Positions 24,211 to 34,690 of a DNA stretch of 64,000 bases are shown here, piece by piece. A program made the translations under genes and the position numbers. Position 1 is the first letter of the stretch, and every line of letters starts with the position of its first letter. Origin of the DNA: Fratercula arctica (Eukaryota; Chordata; Aves; Charadriiformes; Alcidae); contig CANTUZ010000005.1 in NCBI GenBank assembly GCA_947846985.1, positions 12,653,861 through 12,717,860 on the forward strand, read 5' to 3'. The notes below the pieces were generated by a model, which was given only the letters and a program-made list of their open reading frames with translations, was not told the origin of the DNA and did no database searches.

Positions 24211-27200
24211 AACCACGAATTATTATGGGTAAAACATTCAATTTGCAATTGTAAACTGCTGATTTTTTTTTAAATGCTTTTTTGCTATACTTCTTAACAT
24301 TACAGGAATGAATGTATTGTATTTCTCTTTGGTTTCATTCCGCCGTCAATTATCTTACAGGAAAAGTTTGTCACTCAGACAACTGTTTCCCAGGCAGTAT
24401 CACTTGTCTTCATCTAGTTTTGTATTTACTTTTATTGATTATTTTTTTTCCTCCATGATGTGAAAATACCTAAGAATCTGAAAACAATAATTTAGAAGTA
24501 CACTGTGTGCTTGTCATTGCAGTTTGATTTTTTTCAATGTAAAAAAAAAAAAAAAAAAAGGCAAACAAAAAAAGTGCAACCACTACATTGCAATAAGGCA
24601 GGGATGAATCCCAGCACGTAGCTCACTGAATGACTACATAGGTCACACACATCACATGATTAACTTTGTAGTTGGTTTCTTATAAGTAACAGTGCAGAAT
24701 TGTTTTCCAGCTCTCCTCATTCTTCCTGCCCAACGTCCTAAGGGTACTTAGTCTGTGGACTAGTTCTGGCTGCCATTCTTCAGCCTGGCAGTCGGTAACA
24801 GTGGACTTTTTTCAGTTGTACACAACTAACAACTCCTGCAATTGCTGCTGTGAGCTGTTAACAAAACCAAAGTGCGTATTTCAGAAATACCTTCTGGACC
24901 TTGTTGGAAATAAGTGCATTTTGAAAAATAAAACACTGTCAACATGCTGAGGTCTAGCATAGGAAATAGACCTATTTATTAATTGCTGGAAGATGTATAA
25001 CATTTTGGTGTAACTGGTGGCTTCTTCATAAATCTGCATTTGAAAAAGATGGAGAAGAAAGCAACTAGTTAAAAAATACATTTTTCCTTCTAAATACTTT
25101 AGTTATTGATGGGCTGTTTGCATTTTATTATAGTGTTGTTTTCACTACTCCATCCAGTCACTTGGTTTCTATTTCTTTATCACATGTAGAACCAGATATG
25201 CAATATGTTGGTTTTAGTAATGGCTGTGCCTTGGTTTGTGGTGTTAGTCAACAGCATCTGTGCAGTGTTTCTAGAAACCTGTAGAAGGCAGAAGAAGATA
25301 CCACTTCTAGCTCACCAAATCTCTTGGTCAAAAGTTATTAGAAGCCTGGAAGTTCTTTCCTAAATGCCTGCTATTAGCCCTATCTAGAAACAGAAAATAT
25401 GCTCCATTAACTTGAGGGAACTGTTATTATAAATAATTGTTATTAGTTGGTAGATGGAGTGTTTGTTAGGAATTTTGTAGGAGAGCATGGATGCCTACTG
25501 ACAATGCAATGAAGGTAAAAATGGCAAACTTAATAAACAGTTGGTCTGAATATGGTTTCACATTTTGTTCCTGAAGGTGTATGTGTCTTCTGTGGGAGGT
25601 GAGGGAGGTTGTCGTATACAGAGTGGTCTTTCTCTTCACCGCACATGTATCGCTTGGAGTTATGACACTTAGAATATATGAAACAGCAGCTGTGAAGGCT
25701 GGAGAAATAAATTAATCTGCTTTATCACGTAATAATTTAATTTTCAGGAAAAGAAATCCCTAAGCATAAACCTGTTTTGCTGTCAGTGTGTCAACTTACT
25801 CATTTTCTTATCTCTGCTATCACAGATGTCTAGTTGTGGCCAATAAGCAAATGTTTATTTTCGTCTTAATTTTAAATAACTCTTAAAACTACTTAACAAG
25901 CCTAGTGGGCAGAACAATGGGATTTTTATTTTGCCTTTTAATTTTTTAAGAGAGTGATTCTTAATCACAGGTTGAACTTTGAACTCTGTTTTGATTGTGC
26001 AACATTATTTGTATGTATATTTTTTAACTTCAGGAAATGACGTGAAAGATGAAGCCATAATGTTTTGCAGTTATCTATATTGTGTGGATTTATTTTCAAT
26101 AACTCATTTTTCATATTATCAAATGAATGTTCAAAATTTAAGTGACTCCATCTATTGCAAGAGCTTTTTAATTTAAAAATAATCATGTTGGGGAAGTGGA
26201 TATTTTTCTCTATAAAAATATTAAATGCTTGCTCTTTTCATATTTAATATCAGTATGTTTTGTGTTTACAAAATGCCTATTAAATGCTTTGTGGGAATTG
26301 CTTTGAAAGATATCTAGGGACTTTAAAGATGCAAATTGTGAAAATGTGGTTTTGCATCTTACAGCTGCAATGTAAATAAACTGATATTTTCCTCCAGTTG
26401 AAAATCAGTGGTTTTTTAATGTGCCATCCTGAAAAAGTGTTACTGAAAAGGGAAGTGAAAATATCTAAATATTTATACTCTGTTTATTAGTACTGTAAGA
26501 TCCCTTTTAAAACAGAAAGGGTTTGCTCAGAGAGCTTTAGGCTGAGGGTGTTTTCCAGTGCAATTTGCTGTCCAGTAATAGGTTCCATGAGGGAAATGAG
26601 AATGAAACTTAAGCATGCACCCGCCCCAAACCCCCAAATAAGAATGTGATATAGATAAAGGTGACTTTATGGGTAATCTAGAGTTCATGTAAATATTTTT
26701 TTGAAATCTGTCCTGTTTCTGTGTTTTATTTCATGTGAGGTTTGCAGCGCAAACCTGACTGGGGCTTCACCAGATAGTTATGCACGGAGGTATTTATCTG
26801 ACAGAGACTGCTTGACTTTTTAAACTCTTCTCATTGTTATAATGCAGTCCCAGCTGTAATGTGGAATGCAGCACGAGCTTCCGGGAAGTACTCGAACACT
26901 GCTTTAAAAAATGCCTAAATAGGAGTATCATCAGTTGGTGACTAAGGGTAACTGAACTCAGCTTAGCAATTCTTTAATTCTTTTGTTTTCCTGTCCTGCA
27001 GTGAGACGTGGTCTTGGCAATGGGTGTTGTGGTAAAGGAAAGGAAAGGTGAACGCAGCTTATAAAGCAGGAACTGCAGGAGGCTATGTTTGTTTCTCTTA
27101 CTTGTTTTGTAATGAAATCTGTTGTTTCAGTGAATAAGCAAGAGGCAGTGACATGCAGAATTGCACGTTCTAGTGAGATACTGACCTGCCAAGATTCCTT

Positions 27201-28042
27201 TCATTTACAACATATTCCAGAAAAAACTTTTGACCAGAAGCATCATGTTACTACTTTGTAAGCTCATCTTAGAATAAGAGAATCCAGCATTTCTGAAACT
27301 GCAGTTTAACATCTTAGTGTAAGAGGCTGGCGTGGTTATAATCAAAGAGTTGCTTTGTTTCTGTAATGTTGTAAAATTCAGTATTTTGCATGTTGCTTTA
27401 GTTACTGCACTCTATACTATTTATAGTTATAATATTTGCTCGCATTGTAGTTAAGTTTTTAAAATTCATTCAATTTCTCCACTACTCTTAAGTCCTTTTG
27501 TGTGAAAGAAAGGTACCCGTTATTTTTCTTTGCATCTTGAGGGTTGGGTTTTTTGCAGTTTTACTGATGATGAATTTGAGTTAGAATTTGTTGCAGTTCA
27601 TTGCTCTACTTTGCTGATGGTAAGTTAAGTACTGATGTCTTTTATAAGTGAGTAGCAGTGTTTTCATGACAGAAAAATTTATGGCTATATGCATACTAGC
27701 TGCTTATATACTTCTAGTAATACACTTTCTGCTTACGTATTTTTAGTAATTAAGAACACAAACTCCTACAGGAAAGACATCATTACTACATCAAAATACA
27801 CTGAGTGATTTAATAAGTACTGTACATGTCGGACCTTAATTGCACAGGTAATTAGAAATCTGTATGGAGAGTGAGATGGGCACTTTTTTTTTTTAGATAC
27901 TATCTAGTGCATTCTTTTTGTATTAATAAAGCTCAAAGTGGCATCAAAACTTTCAAATGTGTGCAGTGAAAGGATGGTAGAACTTACCAGAACAACTAAT
28001 GAAATGGCAGATTTTATTTTTTTTTTTAAAAGAAGTGAGATC
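24211..28042 (+). other. SBF2: SBF2 large intron, segment 24.2-28.0 kb
   Basis: AT-rich intron with an A19 run at 24541-24559. It contains one candidate cryptic exon (27559-27619), described separately. No other gene, RNA or repeat is recognised. Confidence 0.7.
27559..27619 (+). other. Candidate cryptic or poison exon inside the SBF2 intron
   Basis: A 61-nt stretch lies between an acceptor-like site (GGGTTTTTTGCAG, ending 27558) and a consensus donor GTAAGT at 27620. One frame is fully open and acidic (starting FTDDEFELEFVAV). Entered from the preceding SBF2 exon, which exits in phase 0, the sequence would read Phe-Tyr-stop, so inclusion would truncate the protein. No transcript evidence is available, and sites of this quality occur by chance in long introns. 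Confidence 0.25.
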
Positions 28043-28120
28043 AACAAGATACCGAAGAAGAAAAAGTTAATGGTTCCACAAAAGAAAACTGCCTTCTGAG
28101 TCTGTTCATGTTTGAGTGCA
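28043..28120 (+). mobile_element. Short CR1-like fragment, first copy of a local direct repeat
   Basis: This aligns by eye with 28618-28698. Both start AACAAGATAC, share GGTTCCACAAA and a following AAAACT, and end TGAGTGCA. Since the second copy runs into recognisable CR1 sequence, this copy is probably a CR1 piece too. The two copies differ by several substitutions and small gaps, so the event is old. Confidence 0.5.
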
Positions 28121-28294
28121 CATTTGGAACTGGATCCAGCTGTACTGCAGATGGAGAGGCTGCCCAGTCTGTGCAGCTGATCCCTTTATCTTGTGACCTG
28201 GAGTGTGTGACACATCGGATAAGGGATTCATTACTCTCTCCTGCATTCCATTTCAGTAAATCCTTCCATGCCTGTCACCTCATCCTAAGCACAC

Positions 28295-28330
28295 TTTTTT
28301 TTTGTTGTTTTTTTTTTTTTTTTTTTTTTT
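28295..28330 (+). repeat. T-rich tract ending in T23
   Basis: T9, then G-TT-G, then an uninterrupted T23 at 28308-28330. The tract lies between the two CR1-like direct-repeat copies. Confidence 0.95.
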
Positions 28331-28617
28331 GTCGGTTCTGAAGTTATTTAGGGAAACCCTAGAAACAACGTACGCAGAAAGAAGGATGCATCCTGCTGAC
28401 ATGCTCTTCCTTTTCCAGGAACTGACGTTCTCTTCACCTTGACTGACAAACACAAGGGATATTAAGTTTTTAATAGTTGCGTGAAATAAAATAAAAAGGA
28501 GGATGGGGACTGCAGTGCTTGAGAATTTCATGAGTAATTTTAGTTGCAAGCTCAAAGTTTTTTCATTTTGTGATTAGACTACTAATTAAAGTATATGGTC
28601 TTAAAAAACTGTAACTG

Positions 28618-29330
28618 AACAAGATACAGAACAAAATTCTCTTGGTTCCACAAAGGAAAAACTATACCTCGCTGATCTATTGATATTCTCTGAGTGCATA
28701 AACTGAACAGCTGAAGTCACTGACATCGTTTATTTGAAGATTCCAAGTCCTTTGCCAAACCCCTTCAAAATAGGTTGAGCAAATTACAAGGCAAGAGGCA
28801 GTTGGGAATCAGGTAGTGACCAAGAGCTGGAATAAAACAAAAGGGTACAATCAGGTACTGTAAGTGTTCACCTCAGCAGAAGTGTTCCTTGTTAGAGACG
28901 AGAATGTTTATATGCAATAAATATCAGGAATAAGATTAGCAAAATTGCAGATATTAGAATTCTTTAGTTAGGATCAGAGAAAACCCTTGGGGGAATTTTG
29001 GGGGAGCGAATTGGTTAGATGAATAGAAAGATGACAGATGAAACACAATGTTGATGAATGCAAAAGCATGCATATTGAAGGAAATAATTCGAACTGTGCA
29101 AAAACTTTACTGTGTTATGAATTAATTTTACAAATTTAGAAGACATCTGAGCAGCATTTTGGACAGCAGAGTTGAAGATCTCTGGCTCGGTAAGCAACAG
29201 TGGTCAAAAAAAGTGAAAGTAAGATGTGTTCAGAATACCATTATGGAAATAAAACACATAAACCAATAGTTCCACTGTTGCCTGTGACCAGAGAAACAAG
29301 AAATTTGTGAATGATTACTAGAATGATAAG
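28618..29330 (+). mobile_element. Ancient CR1 LINE fragment (reverse transcriptase region)
   Basis: This is a strongly diverged CR1 in sense orientation. Landmarks in the usual order are a CTGATCTATTGATATTCT stretch, GACATCGTTTATTTGAAGATT, and GATGACAGATGAAACACAATG with TTGATGAATGCAAAAGCATG. A block like GCAACAGTGGTCAAAAAAAG follows. These correspond to the archosaur/turtle CR1 reverse-transcriptase region as I remember it. Pieces are missing between the blocks, including the part that would carry the FADD catalytic motif. The frame is destroyed, so the element is inactive. The 3' edge is uncertain. Confidence 0.7.
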
Positions 29331-29519
29331 GTAGATGAAAAGCTTACGGAGGTGACGGGGGGGTGGAATCTGAACATTTGGACCATTGAGCCGTGAGGAG
29401 TAGATGTTTGAAGTTTGGGTAAAGTACGAAGACACCTTTCTGCTTACAGTGAGCAGGGGCAGTCAGTAGAACAGACAACTTGTGAATGCAGACATCCATG
29501 CAACCTCTCCCTGCCACCA
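29331..29519 (+). other. Short unique spacer before the C-rich tract
   Basis: About 190 bases with a G7 run near 29358-29364. There is no recognised element; it may include decayed CR1 3' sequence. Confidence 0.5.
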
Positions 29520-29561
29520 CCCCCACCCCCCTGCCACGCCCCCCCCATCCCTCCCGCCCCC
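29520..29561 (-). promoter_or_regulatory. Strong G-quadruplex motif (minus strand) / i-motif C-tract (plus strand)
   Basis: The plus strand carries six C runs: 5 C at 29520-29524, 6 at 29526-29531, 8 at 29539-29546, 3 at 29549-29551, 3 at 29553-29555 and 5 at 29557-29561. The loops are 1, 7, 2, 1 and 1 bases. The minus strand therefore satisfies the canonical G3+N1-7 rule with six runs where four suffice. It is the template strand for SBF2 transcription. This is unusual in an AT-rich intron. A function in transcription pausing or as a regulatory element is inference. Confidence 0.8.
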
Positions 29562-31967
29562 TTAGCTATAGCGCTGTGAGGTGCACAGCTACGTTCTGAC
29601 AACCGTTCCCAGGGGTTTATTATGGAGGTCAAGAATTTAATTAGATTTAAAACTAATTTCTTGGTAGATACATGAATGTAGACTGTAGCAATGGCTCTAA
29701 CGAACAAAATTTGAAAAGGTTGTAACATCTCTGCTTGTGCAAGAGGTCTCGCACCTAATCACTAATGGGCAGAAGGAAGCATTTATTAGGACTCGCTGTT
29801 CCATTGCAACACACTAGCTGGGCTTTTCCTTTGTAAGGTGGCACTGAACCACTACTTGACTTTGAAATAAGAATGAGAAGTAGCCAAGTTGTTTCAAATC
29901 ACAGATTGTGTATCTTGTCCATCAAATCACCTTTTGTTTCTTGAATGTTTTACAGAAAAATACTACTTGAAAAGTTAGAAAATATGCTGTATATATCTTT
30001 CCTCATCTTCTGGAACCTAGCATATTGTTATCTCTTGTATAACAAAGAGATAGATTGACAAGTCTGAAGACAAAAATTGAAGCAATGTTAAATGCTCAGA
30101 AAAATATTTTTTGAACAAGGTGAAGTAGTTGTAAGATCCTGTGATGTGCGTAGGAGAATAACAAGTTCATTCTTTTCACCAGTAGACTCTTATATTTCCA
30201 TTTTTATATAGGAAACATTCACTGTAGCTGAAGGATTTGCAAGTTAGTGAACACACAACCTTTTAGTTCTGCAGAAGTAAATTTTTTTTTTCAAATCCTT
30301 TAACTCAGATAAATCTAATCTTGGATAGAAGTTCCATATGTAGGGCGATGGCTTTTTTTTTTTTTTAATTTAAAAACAAACAAAAACCATAACCAAACAA
30401 AAAAACTCCGCTAATTCTGTAAGAGCTCTGAAATGAGAACTTTACTTCAACAGGTAATCATCAGTGGCTTAATAAAATATTTCTTTTGTACATAACTGTA
30501 CAAACTATCAAGTCTTGCCACTTCAAAAATAACTGATATAATTGCTTGGGAAACTAATTATTTGATGATGAATGTCTGTAGTACTGAAAATTAATTATCA
30601 TTGTGTGTCCATTAACTGTATTTGCTGTACTTTTGTAACAGCCTGTAGGATTATGTATTTGCAATGGTCGTACCTGTGTGGCACTGAGGCTGGAGTTGGA
30701 CATTCTGTACGTACACTGTTAGCCTACCTCCTCGCTTTCTTTGTCAATACTCATCTTTGTGCCTTAGAGACTGGTGGTGGCCTTTTGATTTATAAGCCGG
30801 AGTTTATTAGAAGAATTATATCTGAGCATCTCATGTGATTAATAAATGCTTATCTTCCTGCTTGGAACAAGTGAAGCAAATGTCACATTAAGAATTACAG
30901 TGCTAATTAATGAATGTGATGCTTCTGATTTAAACTGTGCCTACAAGTAATTCCTCTGTAATACTAAACAAGCTTGGTAGGTGCATAGAAATAAATTCGG
31001 GCTTCACAGTGAATTTTAGGAAACAGCAAAATGCAGCAAATACGCTAGTCTCATTTCTGAGTAGCAGAACTGTTTTGAAGAGACTTTCTGGCTCAGCTGA
31101 ATTTCTGCTAACAGTTATTTTGCAGCCGCCTTCTTAACATTGAGAACGGTTGTTATAAAAAAAAATACACTGACTACCATGGCTACTGCATACCTTTCTA
31201 ATTTAAGGTCATCACTTTGCCACATTGCCAAAAAGGTAAACCATCACAAAGACATACACGATACTGTCTTGCTTTGCTAAATGATTGTAGATAAAGCAGG
31301 TGATTCTGAGATAAATATATCTGTTACTGATGATTCTGTTGTACATATTTTTATGGCATAGATGGGAGTAAGCATTGGTCTGTTTTCTAGAAATTTTATG
31401 TTTTGGAGGAGAAACTGGCTTTACAACAGAATCTGCAGGAAATTTCTTTGGAATTGGTGTGACTGTATGATACATTAGATAAATACTAATCGCCATCTTT
31501 TTGAGAATAATTTCTCATTATTGAAAGCAAATGTTCTTTATATGTGTCTAGCTGATGCAGGATTTTACTTTTGGGATTTCTAAAAATTTGTATCGTAAAT
31601 GGAAATTTTTCATATTTTGTGTGTGTCTGTTGGTGACGTTCTTATGCTTGAAGGTATAACTAGTGAAATACAAGCTTGGAAGAGCCAGTGCTGCTGCTTG
31701 ATTTTGATCCAAGGCTAACATAATGTTTGCCAACTTTAATTTCTTTATTTCACTTTGCTAATTAATTTTAATTTTTATTATGCTAACATTTCTTCGATGT
31801 GTGTGTCTTCTAAAGTTGTCAGAACTCAGTCTTTGGTTCCAGGAATTGTTGGGAGTGTAGCTCTTGCACACTTACCATTAAGGATGGCCTCCACTGTTCA
31901 AATCGTTTTGTAACATGAGTAGGTATGTAAGGAGTAGAGTGACTGCTTTAATTTTTCCATTAGCTAG
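29562..31967 (+). other. SBF2: SBF2 large intron, segment 29.6-32.0 kb
   Basis: AT-rich intron. No repeat family, RNA gene or coding exon is recognised. A/C-rich low-complexity sequence lies around 30350-30405. Confidence 0.7.
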
Positions 31968-32362
31968 TGTAGCAGTTTGGGAGAGCGGACAAAGAAACCA
32001 TTTCACATAAAACTGGATGGAATGGAAAGACCACCCTAAAATACAGACCAAGGTGTTGCAGCCCTTTCTGTTCTGAAGTCAAGAAAAGGAGCAAGAAGAA
32101 CACATCAAGGAAACTTCTGTCAATCATCGGATGATTCCAATAGTTACACAAATACTAGAGCTCTGTATTTGACAAGTGAAGGTAAGTGGCAGTTGGAGGA
32201 TATTGTCGTACAAGACATTCTGTCCATTAAAGAAAAGAGGTGGGTAGCTGGCAGAATCTGTCATAGTTCTGCTGTCCTGGTCATTGGGTTGTTCTTCCAG
32301 TTCTATTATCCTCATGTCATTCTGAGAAACCCAGAATGTGGTTTACCCCAGGGAGGGTAATA
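31968..32362. mobile_element. Possible LTR or other interspersed repeat
   Basis: The block begins TGTAGCAGTTTGGGAGAGCG and includes TGGTCATTGGGTTGTTCTTC and CCAGAATGTGGTTTACCCC. Its composition and the TG start recall avian LTR sequences, but the memory is weak. I see no clear CA end or target-site duplication. It could equally be unique intron sequence. Confidence 0.3.
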
Positions 32363-34435
32363 TTTAGTGAATAAGATTATTCCAGTTCTCAGGCTTAATG
32401 AATCCCTCTATTCAGGGTTGTACAGCTATATTTGATATCCCCAAAGTCCGGTTACTTTTCAAAATCTCTTTCCTTGCATTCCACAGCATAGATTATCATG
32501 TAGCTTACTGACATGTCTAGAACATGTTTTTCTGAAAAGCAAAGCCTGCTTATCCTGGATAAAAAGCACAAACCTACTAGCAAGTGCAGAGATTTGGAGT
32601 TGGGGCTTAATGTTCCCAGTTGTTACACAGTGGTCAGCTAGAATAGTGTATCACCTTCCCTTTTGAAGAGCTGTGGACTTTCTCTGAGCTCCCTGAATGC
32701 TCCTGTCAGTTATCTCAGCTTGTCGTTCTGTAATTGAGCTGTGTGACACTTCGTATCTCAAGGAGGCAACTCTTCTGAGCAGCTTCTTCCGCTCTGCCTT
32801 AGATAGCTTCCCCTGCTTAGGTTGTCACTGGTTTCCTGAAGAGAGGATATTGAGTCCTCTTCTTCATGCCTAAAGCTAGATGATGAATCCTTTTTAATGT
32901 TGGTAATAGCTGTAATAAGGGCAGATTTTCTGTAGGGAGAGAGGAGTTTATGGCAGCATGATACTGTCCCAGAGGCTGCAAGTTAAAAATGGAACTGAAC
33001 AGAAAAGCCTATCATCACCAGCCAGAAAACCCTTAAAAATCCACAAGACCTTTCCAAGTCTCCTTAGGCTTGGCAACAGTAGGTGAACTTAAGGGTGTAT
33101 ATATAATGCAGGTGCCAAAACAGTAACATGTATGTGCAGATAAGAGTGAAATATGTAACGGCGTCTCTGTTGGGCAGTACAACAGCATTGGTAAACTGTA
33201 GGTAGCAGGTTAGTTCAGTAGGATGGTCTCCTGAATTTTGGTATCAGTTATATGTATTTGGCTAAGAGTGTACAAGGCGCTATGTTTGTTTGTGTGATAA
33301 ACAAACTCTTTTGCTTATAAAGCTGAATTCAATCTACATATACTTACGTGTGTTTTAAGTCATGCAGAAATGATCAGCCTTTGTGAATTGCCACCTGTTT
33401 TTAGTTAGTTTTAGTTAGAGGAAATCTAAGATAGTCTGAATTTACATATTTTCAGGCCTCATTTTCTTTGGCAAAAACGCAGGCAGGAGATGCATATTCA
33501 TCTGTCGTAAGAATACTGACTGCTTACATTTATGCACCTTACAAAATTCTTGCATATACTGCATTCGACTACGTAGTAAAACTTTTCAGTCTTCATTAGA
33601 AGACTGTATATTTTCCTCTGCATAGCCACTTAATGTCTTTATGCTGTTGTGAATGTATGAATTTCAGTTCTGTCATCAAGAACGTTGCTTTTTGAATCAT
33701 GTTCAAATGAGAGTATCACATACTAGTTTCGATTCAGTTGACAAATTTAGGACTTGGGACTACGTCTCTGTGTGTGTAATTTCACTTATGTCTGCCTCTT
33801 TAGCATTAATAAGGATTCTGGATTAATAATTGAGGGTTTTTTTTTTTAAAGCATTGTAGTTACATAAAAAGACCCGTTCATCCTTTCTGTATTGTATTGA
33901 TTTCAGGCAAGAGTGATGCCTATTAACAGTGCTCTGCTAATTGAAAATAACATCTGTTTAATAGCCTACAGTACTTTATCTTGTACAGACTAGTGATTTG
34001 CACTGAGGCAGTCTTATTAACGTATTCATGCCAGTAGCATAATTTTTAGCATATATATTGCTTGGAGGATTAAGTGTTCCTTATCTTATACCATGGAGCT
34101 CTCCATAAAACAAACAAACAAACTTCAAGGCTTGGAATGTAGTCTCTAGTATCATATTGCCTATTTGTCTCTGCACTGCTTATGCAACTGCTTATGCATT
34201 GTGCTTTTTAGTCAGAGGAATGTATGGTGGTTAATTTAAACTTTTGTTTTCAATTTATTTGTTTTACAAGTATAATCCAATTATTTGTCCTTCTGAAAGA
34301 GAAGAAACTAAAGATACATAGGCAAACATTAGAACTATGCTTTTAAAAATACGACATTACTGTACATGGTAAAACCTAGTAAAAATTATAATTTAGTGAA
34401 TTATACTGTGTGTCTATATTTTTGATGCTGAAATG
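32363..34435 (+). other. SBF2: SBF2 large intron, segment 32.4-34.4 kb
   Basis: AT-rich intron. The only simple repeat is an (AAAC)4 microsatellite at 34108-34123. No gene is recognised. Confidence 0.7.
34108..34123 (+). repeat. (AAAC)4 microsatellite
   Basis: Four perfect AAAC units in tandem. Confidence 0.95.
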
Positions 34436-34690
34436 TGTCAGGGAAGGTCCCTGTTGACTGGAGAGAGATATATGTTGTACCCATCATTAAAAACTGTAAA
34501 AAAAGAAAAAATGTCTGGAGGAGGCAGACTCCAGCACAATCAGATTTGCAGATGATGTCACACTGAGGGGTGCAGTTTGGTACACTCAAGACCAGATGTC
34601 ATTCAGATGAACCTGGACAGGCTGGAGGAATGGACTGACAAGAACCTCAGGAAGTTCGTCAAGAACATACAGAAAAACCTCTGCACTGGT
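34436..34690 (+). mobile_element. CR1 LINE fragment with an internal deletion
   Basis: Two CR1 reverse-transcriptase blocks sit side by side. The first (about 34440-34500) reads like the CR1 stretch encoding V-D-W-R...V-P-I-I-K. The second has FADD codons at 34545-34556, the reverse transcriptase catalytic motif. It continues with GAACCTGGACAGGCTGGAGG and CAAGAACCTCAGGAAGTTC. In an intact CR1 these blocks are separated by several hundred bases, so the middle has been lost. The remnant is broken by stops and cannot be active. Confidence 0.8.
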
